Shown here: positions 1 to 9,548 of the stretch, one piece after another
How positions within the stretch are numbered: position 1 is the stretch's first letter
Layout of the letters: each line of letters opens with the position of its first letter
Origin: Blasia pusilla
Lineage: Eukaryota; Marchantiophyta; Marchantiopsida; Blasiales
NCBI GenBank assembly: GCA_050084515.1
Contig: CM114272.1
Location: 15,128,001-15,192,000 of the forward strand
Length of the DNA: 64,000 bases
Reading direction: 5' to 3'
Position numbers and translations under genes: made by a program
Notes under the pieces: generated by a model
The model's input: the letters and a program-made list of their open reading frames with translations, nothing else
Told to the model about the DNA's origin: nothing
Database searches by the model: none

Positions 1-697
1 ACAACTTCTCCGTCCGTACCCCCTGGTAGCTCGCCCTCAACTCAGCAAAGAACTCAACCACAGGGTTGAACTTGGGACAAACTCGACTAGACGGTGCAAA
101 TGCTCCCCTGCGAGTGACTCCTCCTAAAACGCCACTAGTGGAAGAGGCAGTAGCCTCTCCTGACTCCTCCTCCTTATGTGGGAATGGCTCCGTCCATGAC
201 ACATAATGTGGGTCATAGTAGAGCCTCCACGCCTCCATCTCACATGCATATCTTTGAGAGAACTCATGGTAATCGTCCATGGGCGCCCCCTCTAAATGCT
301 GGAACATACCGTTCCATGCTATAAATGGGTTGAACTCTCTAGAGTTCCTGGCCCGCTGGGAGTCGCACCAACTCCTAAACTCTGCTATAAAATCGTGCAA
401 CTCAATCGTGCCTACTGCACCTGAAAACCTACGCGGTCCTCTACCCCGATCGTCCATCTCGTACGCCCAACTGGTAGGACCACTCACAACGTGTGGCGAT
501 GTGCTCACAAACTCCTCTACACCCTCCCCCTCGTCTGACGATGACACAGAAGGAGGTTGAGGTGGTCCCTCACGTGGAGACCCTCGGAACCTCGCGCCAC
601 TCCGCGTAAAACCTCTAGAGCTACTCTCGGGTTCACCACCTCGCCTCTCAAAGTCCCGAACGGACTCCGTGATGACCCTCGTGCCCCTCTCACCTGA
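1..697 (-). pseudogene. Ty3/gypsy gag fragment, cut by the left window edge
   Basis: A minus-strand frame stays open from a stop just above 697 to the edge of the window. Its first in-frame ATG is at 457, and it could also be read from upstream non-ATG codons. The part below about 283 is colinear with the + strand gag at 2578-2850: both share MDDYH, EAWRLYYDPHYVSWTEPFP, an acidic EEESGEA stretch and the VVEFFAEL segment. So this is a second copy of the same retrotransposon family in opposite orientation. The N-terminal part is rich in Arg, Gly, Ser and Pro and is better preserved here than in the neighbouring copy. No zinc knuckle or pol sequence is visible because the copy leaves the window. 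It is probably not a host gene. Confidence 0.8.
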
Positions 698-855
698 TCA
701 CTCTGAACCTCGTGAGGAATCCCTCAATCACTCATCCCAAACATGCGGCACTCGATCTACACTCTCTCTCCCCGAGACGTGTAACGTGCGGCAACACGCG
801 GCGTGGTGCGGAAAATTGACCAGGCTACATCTCATCGACAATCTACCCTCAGATC

Positions 856-987
856 TTGCTTTTTTTGTGTATGTAACCAAAGCCTCTCATTAGGAGAGTG
901 GATTTGGTTTGATATTGAGAGAGATATGTGAGAGTGCACACATGTGAGAACTATGGTGTTGTGAGAGAGATTGGATCTTATTTTACA
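856..987 (+). repeat. 3' remnant of the 5' LTR
   Basis: About 130 bp are nearly identical in direct orientation to about 9288-9414 at the other end of the element. Both contain the AAGCCTCTCATTAGGAGAGT segment and a GTGAGAGTGC(A/G)CACATGTGAGAA segment. Homology begins at GATCTTGCT and ends near TTGGATCTTATTTT. The remaining ~500 bp of LTR are missing on this side and replaced by the inverted gag copy. A CA at 986-987 could be the LTR end. Confidence 0.7.
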
Positions 988-1045
988 ACAAGAGGATGAG
1001 TGAGTGAGAGAGCTTCATGGGGGAGCTCGCTGGGTGCTCGGTAAT

Positions 1046-1063
1046 TGGCGCAGGTTGGGGGAC
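1046..1063 (+). other. Candidate primer-binding site
   Basis: TGGCGCAGGTTGGGGGAC resembles the TGGCGCC...GGGGA primer-binding sites that many plant Ty3/gypsy elements use with tRNA-Asp. It lies about 58 bp beyond the end of detectable LTR homology. Either the LTR extends to about 1044 and the matching end of the 3' LTR was lost, or this similarity is accidental. Confidence 0.3.
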
Positions 1064-2562
1064 CGTGTTCCCGCTTCATGGCTCATGGGAGGGCTTACTG
1101 GACCAAGAGCCGTGCGAGTTTGCTATTTTGCTTTGCTGATTTTTTGTACGTGGAAGCGCTGCCTAATTTTCGATAGGAATTGAGTATAGGGGCGGATTAC
1201 TACATTTTGGTGCTCTCGAGAGTACCATGTAGCTTGCTGATTTTTGTTCTCAGAGGTTTTATATTTTCGTTGGGAGAAATCAGCGCGGAAGCGTTGCCAA
1301 ATTTTGTGTAGGAGAAAGAGACATAGGGCTTTAAAAGAATCCTTGTCAGTTTTTACTGGAATGTCCAATTCCAAATGTTTTTTGATGATTCGTAGATCGT
1401 GAAGCTCTGCATGCTATGCAAGAAATAATGCAGAATTTAGAGTTGCGAGCAAAACGTTATGGTCAATCTTGCAAAATTTCCATTGTTAGGCAATTTTTAG
1501 GGTTGAATTTATCAAACCCTAAATCAGCCGCCGCGCCGGTGACGGCCGTCACCGTCATAGTCACCATCAACGGTCAAGTGTCACCATCAACCGTCCACCG
1601 TCCATCGTCGGCCGCTGTCACCGCCTAGCGTTGCTTAGAGCCGCGTTCAACCGTTGTCCACCCTTTGGTTGCCATTGCCGCCATTACGAAGTGGAGGGTA
1701 TTCCACAACCACCGTTGATTCTCTGACTTGCACCGCCACCACGTACTTTTTTTTGGCCACCACCGTCATCGCAGTTTCATCATCAACCAGTGATGGCAGG
1801 TGACCTCGGGTTATGGTGTTTGAGTTTTCATTTCATGTTGCTATGTTATGATTGGAAGCCGCTCGATGACGATCGAGTACCGTGCCGTGACGCCCGTAGC
1901 TGCAACGTGCCGCCAATTACCGCACCGTACTGCTTGTGGTCGCACCGTGGCATCTTGATCGCGGAGCCGCACCGGAGCGTCTCGATCGCGGAGCCGCACC
2001 GCAGGGTCGCGGAGCCGCTCCTTCACTTAGGAGCAGAGTGTGTGAATTGCTGATTAAGGAGGGTATGCCGCCGAGTGCCGCATTCCATTCCCGAATGCCG
2101 TGCCGTTTGTAGCTGTTCCGTGCCGCACCGGACCGTTGGACCTGCACCGCACATAGAGGAGGTTTGAGCAGCATTAGTACAAGATGAGTACGACTTGCTG
2201 ATTGGAGGAGTTGTCTCCACGAACAAGTTGAGGTCGAGATTTGCAATTGCCGAGGAGCGACATCGACATTATTGTCAGGTTACCCAATCTAGTCTCTTAC
2301 CCTCCACGTGTGAGGGATTTCCGGATATTGGGAAGTTATTTGGGATATTGGGTTTTGTGCTAATGTTAGGAGCATCAATGATGTATGGGTTTAGGGGACA
2401 TAGATCTGTGTGGGATGTCCAGAGTTCAGGATGGTTTTTCGATGAGACGATAGATCAGTTGATTTGCCGCACAACACACGTCTTAGTGAGAGAGTGTAGA
2501 ATGAGTGCCGCATGTTCAGTTTGAGTGATTGACGAATTACTCGCGAGATTGAGAGTGATCGT
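1064..2562 (+). other. Untranslated leader of the Ty3/gypsy element
   Basis: About 1.5 kb without convincing coding sequence lie between LTR and gag. The stretch contains a telo-box-like AAACCCTAA at about 1515, GTCACCATCAACGGTC-type repeats at about 1540-1620, and a ~29 bp GC-rich unit built on GATCGCGGAGCCGCACCG repeated about three times at 1957-2025. Short frames on both strands here look like chance frames of GC-rich repeats. Confidence 0.5.
1957..2025 (+). repeat. Short GC-rich tandem repeat in the element leader
   Basis: Two full copies of a ~29 bp unit centred on GATCGCGGAGCCGCACCG and one shorter copy (GTCGCGGAGCCGCTCC) lie in tandem in the 5' leader. Related CGCACCGTGG-type words lie just upstream. 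Its function is unknown; it may be replication slippage or a leader structure. Confidence 0.6.
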
Positions 2563-3640
2563 GTGAGAGGGGCACTCATGGACGATTACCACAGATATGC
2601 CCAAGAGATCGAGGCATGGCGACTCTACTATGACCCACACTATGTGTCATGGACGGAGCCGTTCCCACATGAGGAGGAGGAGTCAGGAGAGGCTACTTCC
2701 TCTTCCACTAGTGATGTTTTAGGAGGGGTCACTTGCACTGGAGCAATTGCACTGTCTAGTCGGGTTCGTCCCAGGTTCAACCTCGTGGTTGAGTTCTTCG
2801 CTGAGTTGAGGGTGAGCTACCAAGGGGTATGGACGGAGAAGTTGTGGAGCATCCACGACTTCCAGAGGCGCTCGGGTAAGAGTTTGCGTGAGGCTTACAC
2901 TCGCTTGCACCGGTTGATCAACATCACTCAAGGGGTGACATAGGCTCAGGCTATCTAGTCATGGTATGCGATGCTGGATCGGACCCTGCGGACACGGGTG
3001 AAGGAGGGGTGCTTCTTATGAATACCTCCCCTACGTTGAGAGATGTTTTTAGGACCGCCGAGAACATTGAGCGCAACATGGCGGAGGAGAGCGTAGCCAC
3101 CATGGGTTCTGGGCAAGAGTAGTCACGATTATCTGCACCACCAATGCAGCAACGTGGACTCCGAGATAGGTCGACTGTGGCACAACGAGCTCAGAGGTAT
3201 GGTCATACATGCGCTAGGTGTTTCAGTTTACACCCTAAGTTACGTCCGGATCGAGGGCCAGAGAGTGCACCAAACCGAGTAGCCCGTCTGGATGGGCTAG
3301 AGATCGTGTACCAAGTGGTCCCGTTGGGGGACGAGGATCTGGAGTTGCATGTCAGGGTGATGGAGCTTCCCGTGCAGGAGGTAGAGTCCCACCACCTAGA
3401 CGCATCGAGGGAGAGGCCGGGCGTGAGGCTGGGATGACTGTTCAGATACAGCAGCTATAGGAGCAGATTGCCGCTATGGCATTGAGGTTACCCGATGCCG
3501 GATCCATGGCATCGACATCATATGGAGCAGCCAGAGATATGGAGGATCTTTTTTGGATGTGCGGGGTTGCCTAGATGGAGGCCGCTCTAGTTGTGACGAG
3601 TAGAGCAGCCATAGAGTTGGATCCACAATTAGGGGAAGCT
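2563..3640 (+). pseudogene. Ty3/gypsy gag with degenerate zinc knuckle
   Basis: The frame opens with MRGALMDDYHRYAQEIEAWR and runs 126 codons to a stop at 2941. In-phase coding resumes directly after it (AQAI*SWYAMLDRTLRTRVKEG), and both stops are TAG where CAG (Gln) fits. FFAELRVSYQGVWTEKLW followed by RSGKSLREAYTRL is typical of the retrotransposon gag capsid domain. Around 3179-3220 the AQRAQRYGHTCARC segment aligns with C-x2-C-x4-H-x4-C, keeping the His and last Cys. The copy at about 11191-11232 keeps the first Cys too. The downstream part (3431-3640) holds a TSYGAARDM block that recurs at about 11525. It is a structural protein of the retrotransposon particle and is broken here. Confidence 0.75.
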
Positions 3641-3883
3641 AGGAATTAGACCAGGCTTCCTCAGTCTTTTACGTTGTCCAAGGCGATGAGGACCCCATCG
3701 ATGGGTCTTGATCAGAGTTCCTGGAGAGTTGGTGATGTTGTTGGTGTACAGGCATGGAGGGCGATGGGAGAAGCAAGTGTGATGACTCCTATCAATGATG
3801 CGCATAAGGGGCATGTGTCGAGCACGTTGTTGGGGGCGGCCACCGTTGTATACCACGCTCCTTAATTTTCTGCTTCCGATGTT

Positions 3884-4520
3884 ATGACGTTGGGGGGTAC
3901 GCCCGCCGAGGTTTTTTGGCTGGCCGCTACGCTATGTGAGCGTGGAGTTGGAGTTCATGCATCACGTTCAGAGGTGATTGCAAAGGAGGTGATGGACCTG
4001 CCCTTGGAGTTGATGCTCGGGCCGTCCACGTCAGATTCCTGGCAGGCTGCGGCTGCTAGGATGGCGGAGATGCTTGCTAGATCCATGATAGAGCGTGCCA
4101 TGGCTTCTCCCGGTGTTGTTTTGCTGGATAATCGGGGAGAGGTCTTCCAATTGGTGAGTCTAGAGCTTTTAGTCCGCAACACGTCTTGTTGGATTCACGA
4201 GCGCAACCCTTGATGTTGGGGAAAGCGTCATTCAGAGGATCGGGCTTGACGAGAGCCGATGTGGAGTGTTGTCCATTACGGATACAGACATTCTTGGATG
4301 GAGCAAGTACCACATATTATATCATGTGACATGAGGTCGTGGTGAGGGTTCGCCCGGGACATCCTACAGATGAGTTCGTGGTGCAAGCAAAGGCGATAGT
4401 GACAGATGTAGAGTCCTACAACGTCTTGGTTGGTGGAGCAGTGTTATACTCGATGGGGTTTTCCCCTGGATTACTGGGAGGAGTCAGTGTTCTAAAGACC
4501 AGGATGGCAGTCAGGTGATG
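3884..4520 (+). pseudogene. Retropepsin-like protease region of the Ty3/gypsy element
   Basis: A 109-codon frame (3884-4213) carries a conserved TSDSW-type block shared with the copy at about 11890-12110. It is followed in another frame at about 4186 by LLDSRAQPLMLGK, which matches the catalytic D-S/T-G-A stretch of retroviral-type aspartic proteases except that Gly is Arg. The second copy (about 10860-10895, minus strand) also reads LLDSRAQPMILGK, so the Arg is shared and not a private mutation. Downstream, the YNVLVGGAVLY segment at about 4422 resembles the hydrophobic segment before the C-terminal helix of retropepsins. The frame is shifted and interrupted, so no active protease could be made. 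Assignment rests on position and this single motif. Confidence 0.55.
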
Positions 4521-4849
4521 GGCGCCTTCGCTCATTACCTGTTCGATTCACAAGTGCAGTGATCGAGCGACGGCCAGGAGAGATGGCGACCTTAGCAACA
4601 TTTAGCAGTGCCCTCACTTGCTTATCATGATTTGATTTAGGGACATGTCCATGCAGAGGATACTCCCATTCCTAATATTTCTATGGAGAGAAGTGTCATG
4701 GTAGCCGCCTCAGTCCGTGGAGGAGAGGTGCCGCTTTGGGGCTCCATTGAGGAGCTTTGACGCTTAGCCATTGAACATGTGCAGACCGCGTGGAGTGAGA
4801 CATTTGCACTCGAGTGTGACGGGTCAAAGGAACCCAGGTAGGCACGAGT

Positions 4850-5870
4850 GCTGCTATGACCCCTTCGGACACCACCCCGATTGTGTGGTGCATCCCAGAG
4901 GAGGGTATTCGGGTGTTGGATCTCTTTGGAGGGATCAACACTAGGTTAGCTGTTGTTTTGCACGCTCGAGTGTGTGTGCAAACGTACCTGTATGTGGAGA
5001 TTGATGATGTTGCGAGGCACACTTCACTTCACCATGTGGCGCAGTTATGCCTCCATTTTCCTGACTTGTTTTCTGCATCCGCCATTCAAGGTTACCAGAG
5101 TTCCCTACCGAGGGACATTTCATTGTTGGGGGCGCAGGACTTGGAGCGGGTAGGGACCATAGACTTGGTCATTGCTGGTTGGCCGTGTCAGGGCCAATCG
5201 AGTGATGGATAAGGTAGCGGGTTAGCTGACACTCGGTCCATGTTGTTTTGGGAGACGATGTGGATCTTGCGACATTTATAGGAGCATCAGCCTCGTTCTC
5301 TAGCATATATTTTGGAGAATGTGCCGATTTTGGGCGATTCGAGGTCCCGCGTGGTGACGAGTGTACATCAGGTGCACGCACGGATCAGCCCGGCAATGTT
5401 GTTAGATGCGGCGAGTGTAGGTTCTAGAGCACACCGCCCTTATCTTTGGTGGACCAACTTGATACCAGATGAGGTGTTGCGGAGGGCTTTTGCGAGAGTG
5501 GAGCGTCCCTCTGATTTATTGGTGGATTCTATATTGGATTTAGGCCGTCAATCACGGGCAGTGAGGCACACTGATTGACTGTTGTTGACTGTGGTCAACA
5601 GGATTGGCATGCCACGAGGAGTCTTTCCCACATTGGTGAGTTTTCCCACTTCCTATGCATTCAAGGAGGCCGGACCTGGCTTGGATTGGGATGACCAGAT
5701 ACAGAGGTTGGTGGAGCCCAACGCCGATGAGCGAGAGCGAGTGATGGATTCCCCACAAGAGTGACGGAGTACCGTCACTATCGAAGGCATCACGATGTCA
5801 TATCTTGGGTCAGGCGATGGAGCTGAACTGCTTAACATGGATTTTTAGCTTAGGAGTAGTTGAGCAACGT
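4850..5870 (+). pseudogene. C5-cytosine DNA methyltransferase encoded inside the retrotransposon
   Basis: Conserved C5-methyltransferase motifs appear in the right order. Motif I, the SAM-binding loop, is VLDLFGGINTRLA at about 4914. Motif II contains VEID at about 4997. Motif IV, with the catalytic Cys, is DLVIAGWPCQGQSSDG at about 5164. Motif V is GLADTRSMLFWE at about 5221, and motif VI is ILENVP at about 5310. A motif VIII-like SRAHRPYLWWTN follows at about 5427. A C-terminal PTLVSFPTSYAF...GPGL block with ERERVMD resembles the target-recognition end and motifs IX-X. Interruptions are CAA to TAA after motif IV, CAG to TAG before motif VI and CGA to TGA near 5576, then a frameshift. The region lies between protease and RT and shares the strand and decay pattern of the element. 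Retrotransposon-borne cytosine methyltransferases are known from dinoflagellates and charophyte algae. It would act on DNA, perhaps the element's own cDNA; that role is inference. Confidence 0.88.
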
Positions 5871-6179
5871 CATTTGAGGATGCGACAGTTTCACAAAAGT
5901 TGCGTTGGTGGGCCCCATGCCTACCGAGACGGTTGAGGCAGTGGCTGGGGACGAGACCCGAGGAGGTCAACATACCATGGGTGATTGGGAGAGACATCCT
6001 TGGAATTCTTGGGATGTTTTGCAAGTACGCAAGGAGATAGTAGCCACAACATCGAGCGTGGTTCTAGGTACTGCAAATGGAGATCCGATTTTGCAGTTGG
6101 CTGCAGGGGAGCAGTCGAGTTTTGTTGTCCGAGACAGGGTTGCACCATAGCAACCACCTACACCCGCGTCGGATAGTCC

Positions 6180-7163
6180 TACCATAGTCACAATGGAGAC
6201 TTGGGAGCCAGATATGGGCCCTAAATTGACAGGAGGAGAGCGGCGGCGGATACACAAATTCCTTAGGAGTTATAGGATTTTTTTGCATTAAGTATGCATG
6301 ATTTGGATACGCTGAAGGGTCCAGGGATCCGCATTGAGTTGTCGAATGACACCCCGATCTTTCGATGACCCTACAGGTACAATGACATGGAGAGGGCTGT
6401 GATTCAGAGTAGGAGCCATGCCTTGGTTGGCACATGACTAGTGGAGATGTCGCATGGAGAGTATGCATCTGCCATTGTCATGCCCGCCAAGAAGGATGTG
6501 CATGGAAACTAGACGGATAGGCAGATATGTGGAGATTATCTACCTATCAATCGGCACACAAAGTCCGATAGATATGCCATGCCCACTTGTGAGGAGATCT
6601 TTGATGCTATTGGGCATGTAAAGGTCTTCAGTCCGTTAGATCTTTGAGCTGGATACCATCAACTGCCTATCAAATTGGAGGACAGGTAGAAGACGGCATT
6701 TTGGGGCATCGATCCTCACGGGAAGGATTGCTTATACCAGTGGAGGTTTTTACCATTTGGGTTAAAGAACGCCTCGTCTGAGTTTCAGAGGATCATGGAT
6801 AGAATCTTGGCACGTCTCGATTTTATTAGGTATTATATTGATGACATCGTAGTCTTTAGCGCCACGGTTGAGGAGCATGAGGGACATCTAGAGGAGGTGT
6901 TTCGACGATTGGAGGTACATGGGCTGAAGCTACATCCAGACAAGGGCAAGTTCATCTACGACAAGATTGAGTACTTGGGTCATACGATATACCCAGGGGG
7001 CCTTGGTGTGCAACAAATGAAGATAGAGGCTATTTCACGCATTCCACGCCCTACAGATGTGAGTCGAGTTTGTGCATTCATGGGATTGGCGAACTTCTAT
7101 CGACGGTACGTCAAGGGTTTCAGTCTGATTGTGAGGTCTGATGGAGAGTCCTTAGATCCATAG
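6180..7163 (+). pseudogene. Ty3/gypsy reverse transcriptase
   Basis: The frame contains the RT core: ICGDYLPINRHT, a KVFSPLDL*AGYHQLPI block, WRFLPFGLKNASSEFQRIMD, and the active-site box FIRYYIDDIVVFS (Y-x-D-D) at about 6821-6859. HPDKGKFIYDKIEYLGHTI then leads to the FMGLANFYRRYVKGFS connection typical of the RT/RNase H border. The stretch from 6795 to 7163 is open. Upstream stops at about 6514 (Trp to TAG), 6646 (Arg to TGA) and 6688 (to TAG) fit C-to-T or G-to-A decay. After NFYRRYVKGFS the expected RNase H domain is absent, and integrase-type sequence begins within about 100 bp. Inactive. Confidence 0.92.
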
Positions 7164-7208
7164 GCCCGTAAGGAGACGACATGTGGCCGAGACATTCACG
7201 ACGATGGA

Positions 7209-8250
7209 GTGGTCTTGGAGTACCTGCGTACAAGCAGCATCGTGAGCACATTGGGTGCTAGAGAGCAGGATCGGATCCTACAACGAGCCAGACGGTTCCG
7301 ATGCGAGGGCACACATGTATTGCAAGTGTGGGAGGATGGTAGAGTGAGTGTAGTGCCTCATCCTTCGGAGAAAGCACGTTTGGTGCATCATGCCCAAGAG
7401 GGGTTGGATCATTTTGGAGTGAAGCGGACGTACAGCTTGCTCCAGATTCAATATTGGTGGCAAGGCATGCGGACTGACGTTCAACAATTTGTTGCCAGAT
7501 GCATGGTGTGTGATCAAGTCCAAGCATTTTTTAATGCTCCGACTCCACAGTTGCATCCACTTCCGATCATGGGTTTAGGTTATCGATGGAGTTTGGGTTT
7601 TGCAAGACCTTTGCCTTTGACGGAGCGCCATAGTCATTATGTGTTGGTGATGGTCGAGCACTTCTCGAAGTAGATAGAGTTGGTTGCATTTCCTGACAAA
7701 GCAAGTGAGGGAGTAACGTATGCCTTCCTAGATTGAGTGCTAAGTCATTACGGTGCACCGGCTGAGGTGTTGACACACCAGGGTACAAAGTTCCGTGGGG
7801 AGTTTTAGGCCTTGTGTGATCAGGCACTGATCGACCACGGCACTACTTTGCGAGATCATCGTGAGGCGGATGGACAAGTGGAGCGGGTTGTGCATACGGT
7901 GAAGAGAGGACTACGCAAGTATGGCTTGCAAAGAGGTCACCTAGGAGATTGGGACCTTCAATTGCCATGGTTGGCGATGGGATATAGATCCAGCACGCAG
8001 GCATCTTTAGCGTCTTTAGAGCCAGATTTACTTGCGGCCATTCGTCGAGCTGTTGGTGAGGTGTTGAACCTTGATGACCTTGATGTATGGATGCAAGCAT
8101 ATTCTCAAAGGGCTGAGTTGTTTTGGACAGTGATGCCCATAGCGTTTGAGAACTTGGCGATTGCCCAACATCGAGATACGTTGAGGTATGCGACTATTCG
8201 GGGAGGTGGTTATTGACCTACTATCAGGAGGTTTCATCAGGGAGATTATA
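7209..8250 (+). pseudogene. Ty3/gypsy integrase
   Basis: The HHCC zinc-binding domain is clear (HHAQEGLDHFGVKRTYSLLQ, then CMVCDQ). The catalytic core follows with HSHYVLVMVEHFSK, FLD*VLSHYGAPAEVLTHQGTKF and DGQVERVVHTVKRGLRKY. Of the DDE triad only Glu (DGQVER) is intact: the first Asp position reads Gly (WSLGFA) and the second reads His (THQGTKF). In-frame stops at about 7672 (Trp to TAG), 7734 (Arg to TGA) and 7807 (Gln to TAG) again fit deamination. The C-terminal part (RRFHQGDYIYLQ at about 8226) enters the small barrel domain that precedes the PHD finger. It would have inserted the cDNA into the genome; it is now dead. Confidence 0.9.
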
Positions 8251-8255
8251 TCTAC

Positions 8256-8610
8256 TTGCAGCACACGCCACCAACAACGTTGGATGTGACTACAAGGCGC
8301 ACCATCTTGAGAGTGCGTGAGGTTTTGCCATCCGGTGTTCTCTTATTGGAGGGACGCGATGGTATGGTTTGGACGGGTTTTTTCATAACTGTGCGCCTTC
8401 CAAACATTGACGGTACAGTTGATCCGAGCTTAGCAATAGTTCCTGCAGGCTTGCGGTGTATGTTGTGTGGTTCCGCCCGTGGTACAGCCACTATGCTAGT
8501 TTGTGATGCGTGTTCGAGAGGATGGCATATGGCATGTTTGACGCCACCTCTCACTAGGGTTCCTCAGGGACGATGGATATGTCCCTAGATGTACATAGAG
8601 TAGGTAGTTA
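8256..8610 (+). pseudogene. PHD finger at the integrase C-terminus of the retrotransposon
   Basis: A 110-codon frame ends with a textbook PHD zinc finger at about 8451-8588: CMLCGS, a loop, CDACSRGWHMAC, then a proline-rich loop (LTPPLTRVPQGRW) and ICP. A single-base shift after ICP would supply the last Cys (CPRC). The order Cys-x2-Cys, Cys-x2-Cys-x4-His-x2-Cys, Trp-x-Cys-x2-Cys is the C4HC3 pattern. PHD fingers generally read histone H3 tails. Position and spacing match the place where chromoviruses carry a chromodomain that guides integration, so a targeting role is a reasonable inference. The preceding TRRTILRVREVLPSGVLLLEGRDG is the integrase C-terminal barrel. The frame is uninterrupted over the finger, unlike most of the element. 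Confidence 0.85.
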
Positions 8611-8757
8611 TACATTCCAACTTATCTAGGTGATATGGATGAAAAGAAGGTGACTAACGATGAGCATCAGGCCTTCTTGCTCTTAGCCTCCGAGAGATGT
8701 ATGTCATGGTAGGTAGGGATAGATGACTATCTGGAGTTAGAGGGATCTACCCACCAG

Positions 8758-8770
8758 CTAGGGGGGCGAT
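8758..8770 (+). other. Candidate polypurine tract
   Basis: CTAGGGGGGCGAT immediately precedes TGGAGATATT, the sequence that recurs at 9419 and marks a possible LTR start. A G-rich run at the internal border of the 3' LTR is what a plus-strand primer site looks like in Ty3/gypsy elements. Confidence 0.45.
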
Positions 8771-9418
8771 TGGAGATATTTTTGTGCTTCTTGTCTCGTT
8801 GTTTGGATGCCATGAGTTAGCATGGGATCGTGCGTGTTTATGTGTGTGTTCAATGACAATGATGTATGTTGTGCAGCGATGTGTATGCCCACGACAACTG
8901 TCACGTCTTTCACGATAGATCGATGAGATCTAGTAGAGCGCCATTGCGAGTAGTGGAGGGCATGCTCAGTAGGTCTAGGATGACCTGTTGAGGCCCCGAG
9001 AAACCTGAGAGAGCAGGTCTCCCCTTCGTTTTGGCTCATTTTGAGCCATATTGAGGAACTTACTATTTTAGGCAAGTACCATTTTGAGTATATGATAGAA
9101 TTTCTATTTTTGGTAAGTGGACCTTGACCTCCTACATCAGGTCAAGAGCCAAGGAGGTGACTTGGGTGCATAGGTTACCATGGAGAGAGCTTGGGAGAGG
9201 GGAGGGGTATACCTGAAGGAGAGAGAACTTGAGAGCTCATTATCTTTTTGTTGAACCTCTTCGCATGAGGCAGCGGAGCTATGATCTTGCTTGCTTTGTG
9301 TGTGTAACCCAAGCCTCTCATTAGGAGAGTGGGTTTGGTTTGATATTGAGAGAGATATGTGAGAGTGCGCACATGTGAGAATTATGGTGTTGTGAAAGAG
9401 ATTGGATCTTATTTTTAT
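8771..9418 (+). repeat. 3' LTR of the Ty3/gypsy element
   Basis: The right part (about 9288-9414) is a direct repeat of 856-987 at the other end of the element. The left part (8771-8895) is repeated immediately downstream at 9419-9545, so a second LTR start abuts this one. That gives an LTR of about 648 bp starting TGGAGATATT. It contains no significant frame. Borders are inferred from repeat overlap and not from target duplications. Confidence 0.6.
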
Positions 9419-9548
9419 TGGAGATATTTTAGTATTTCTTGTCTCGTTGTTTGGATGCCATGAGTTAGCATGGGATCGTGCGTGTTTGTGTGTGTGTTCG
9501 GTGACAATAATGTAGGTTGTGTAGCGATGTGTATGCGCACGACAGTGG
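9419..9548 (+). repeat. Start of a second LTR copy, truncated
   Basis: This is nearly identical to 8771-8897, including TTGTCTCGTTGTTTGGATGC and the CGATGTGTATGC(C/G)CACGACA end. At about 9548 it breaks abruptly into inverted methyltransferase sequence. It shows that the downstream material is a rearranged sister element and not a continuation of the first. Confidence 0.65.

Larger units (their letters stand above)
856..9418 (+). mobile_element. Near full-length Ty3/gypsy retrotransposon carrying a DNA methyltransferase and a PHD finger
   Basis: Domain order on the + strand is gag, degenerate CCHC knuckle, retropepsin-like region, C5-cytosine methyltransferase, reverse transcriptase, integrase, PHD finger, polypurine tract, LTR. 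RT before integrase places it in Ty3/gypsy. The left end keeps only the last ~130 bp of an LTR (856-987, matching about 9288-9414), because it abuts an inverted gag fragment. The coding region is broken by many stops and several frameshifts, so this is an inactive copy. Almost all the stops sit where the conserved residue would be Gln, Arg or Trp, as expected from deamination of methylated cytosine. No RNase H domain is recognisable between RT and integrase. The exact LTR borders and target duplication are not determined. Confidence 0.85.

Noticed and set aside
279-560. + strand frame at the left edge
   Set aside because: It is the antisense shadow of the minus-strand gag, which aligns residue by residue with the gag at 2.6 kb.
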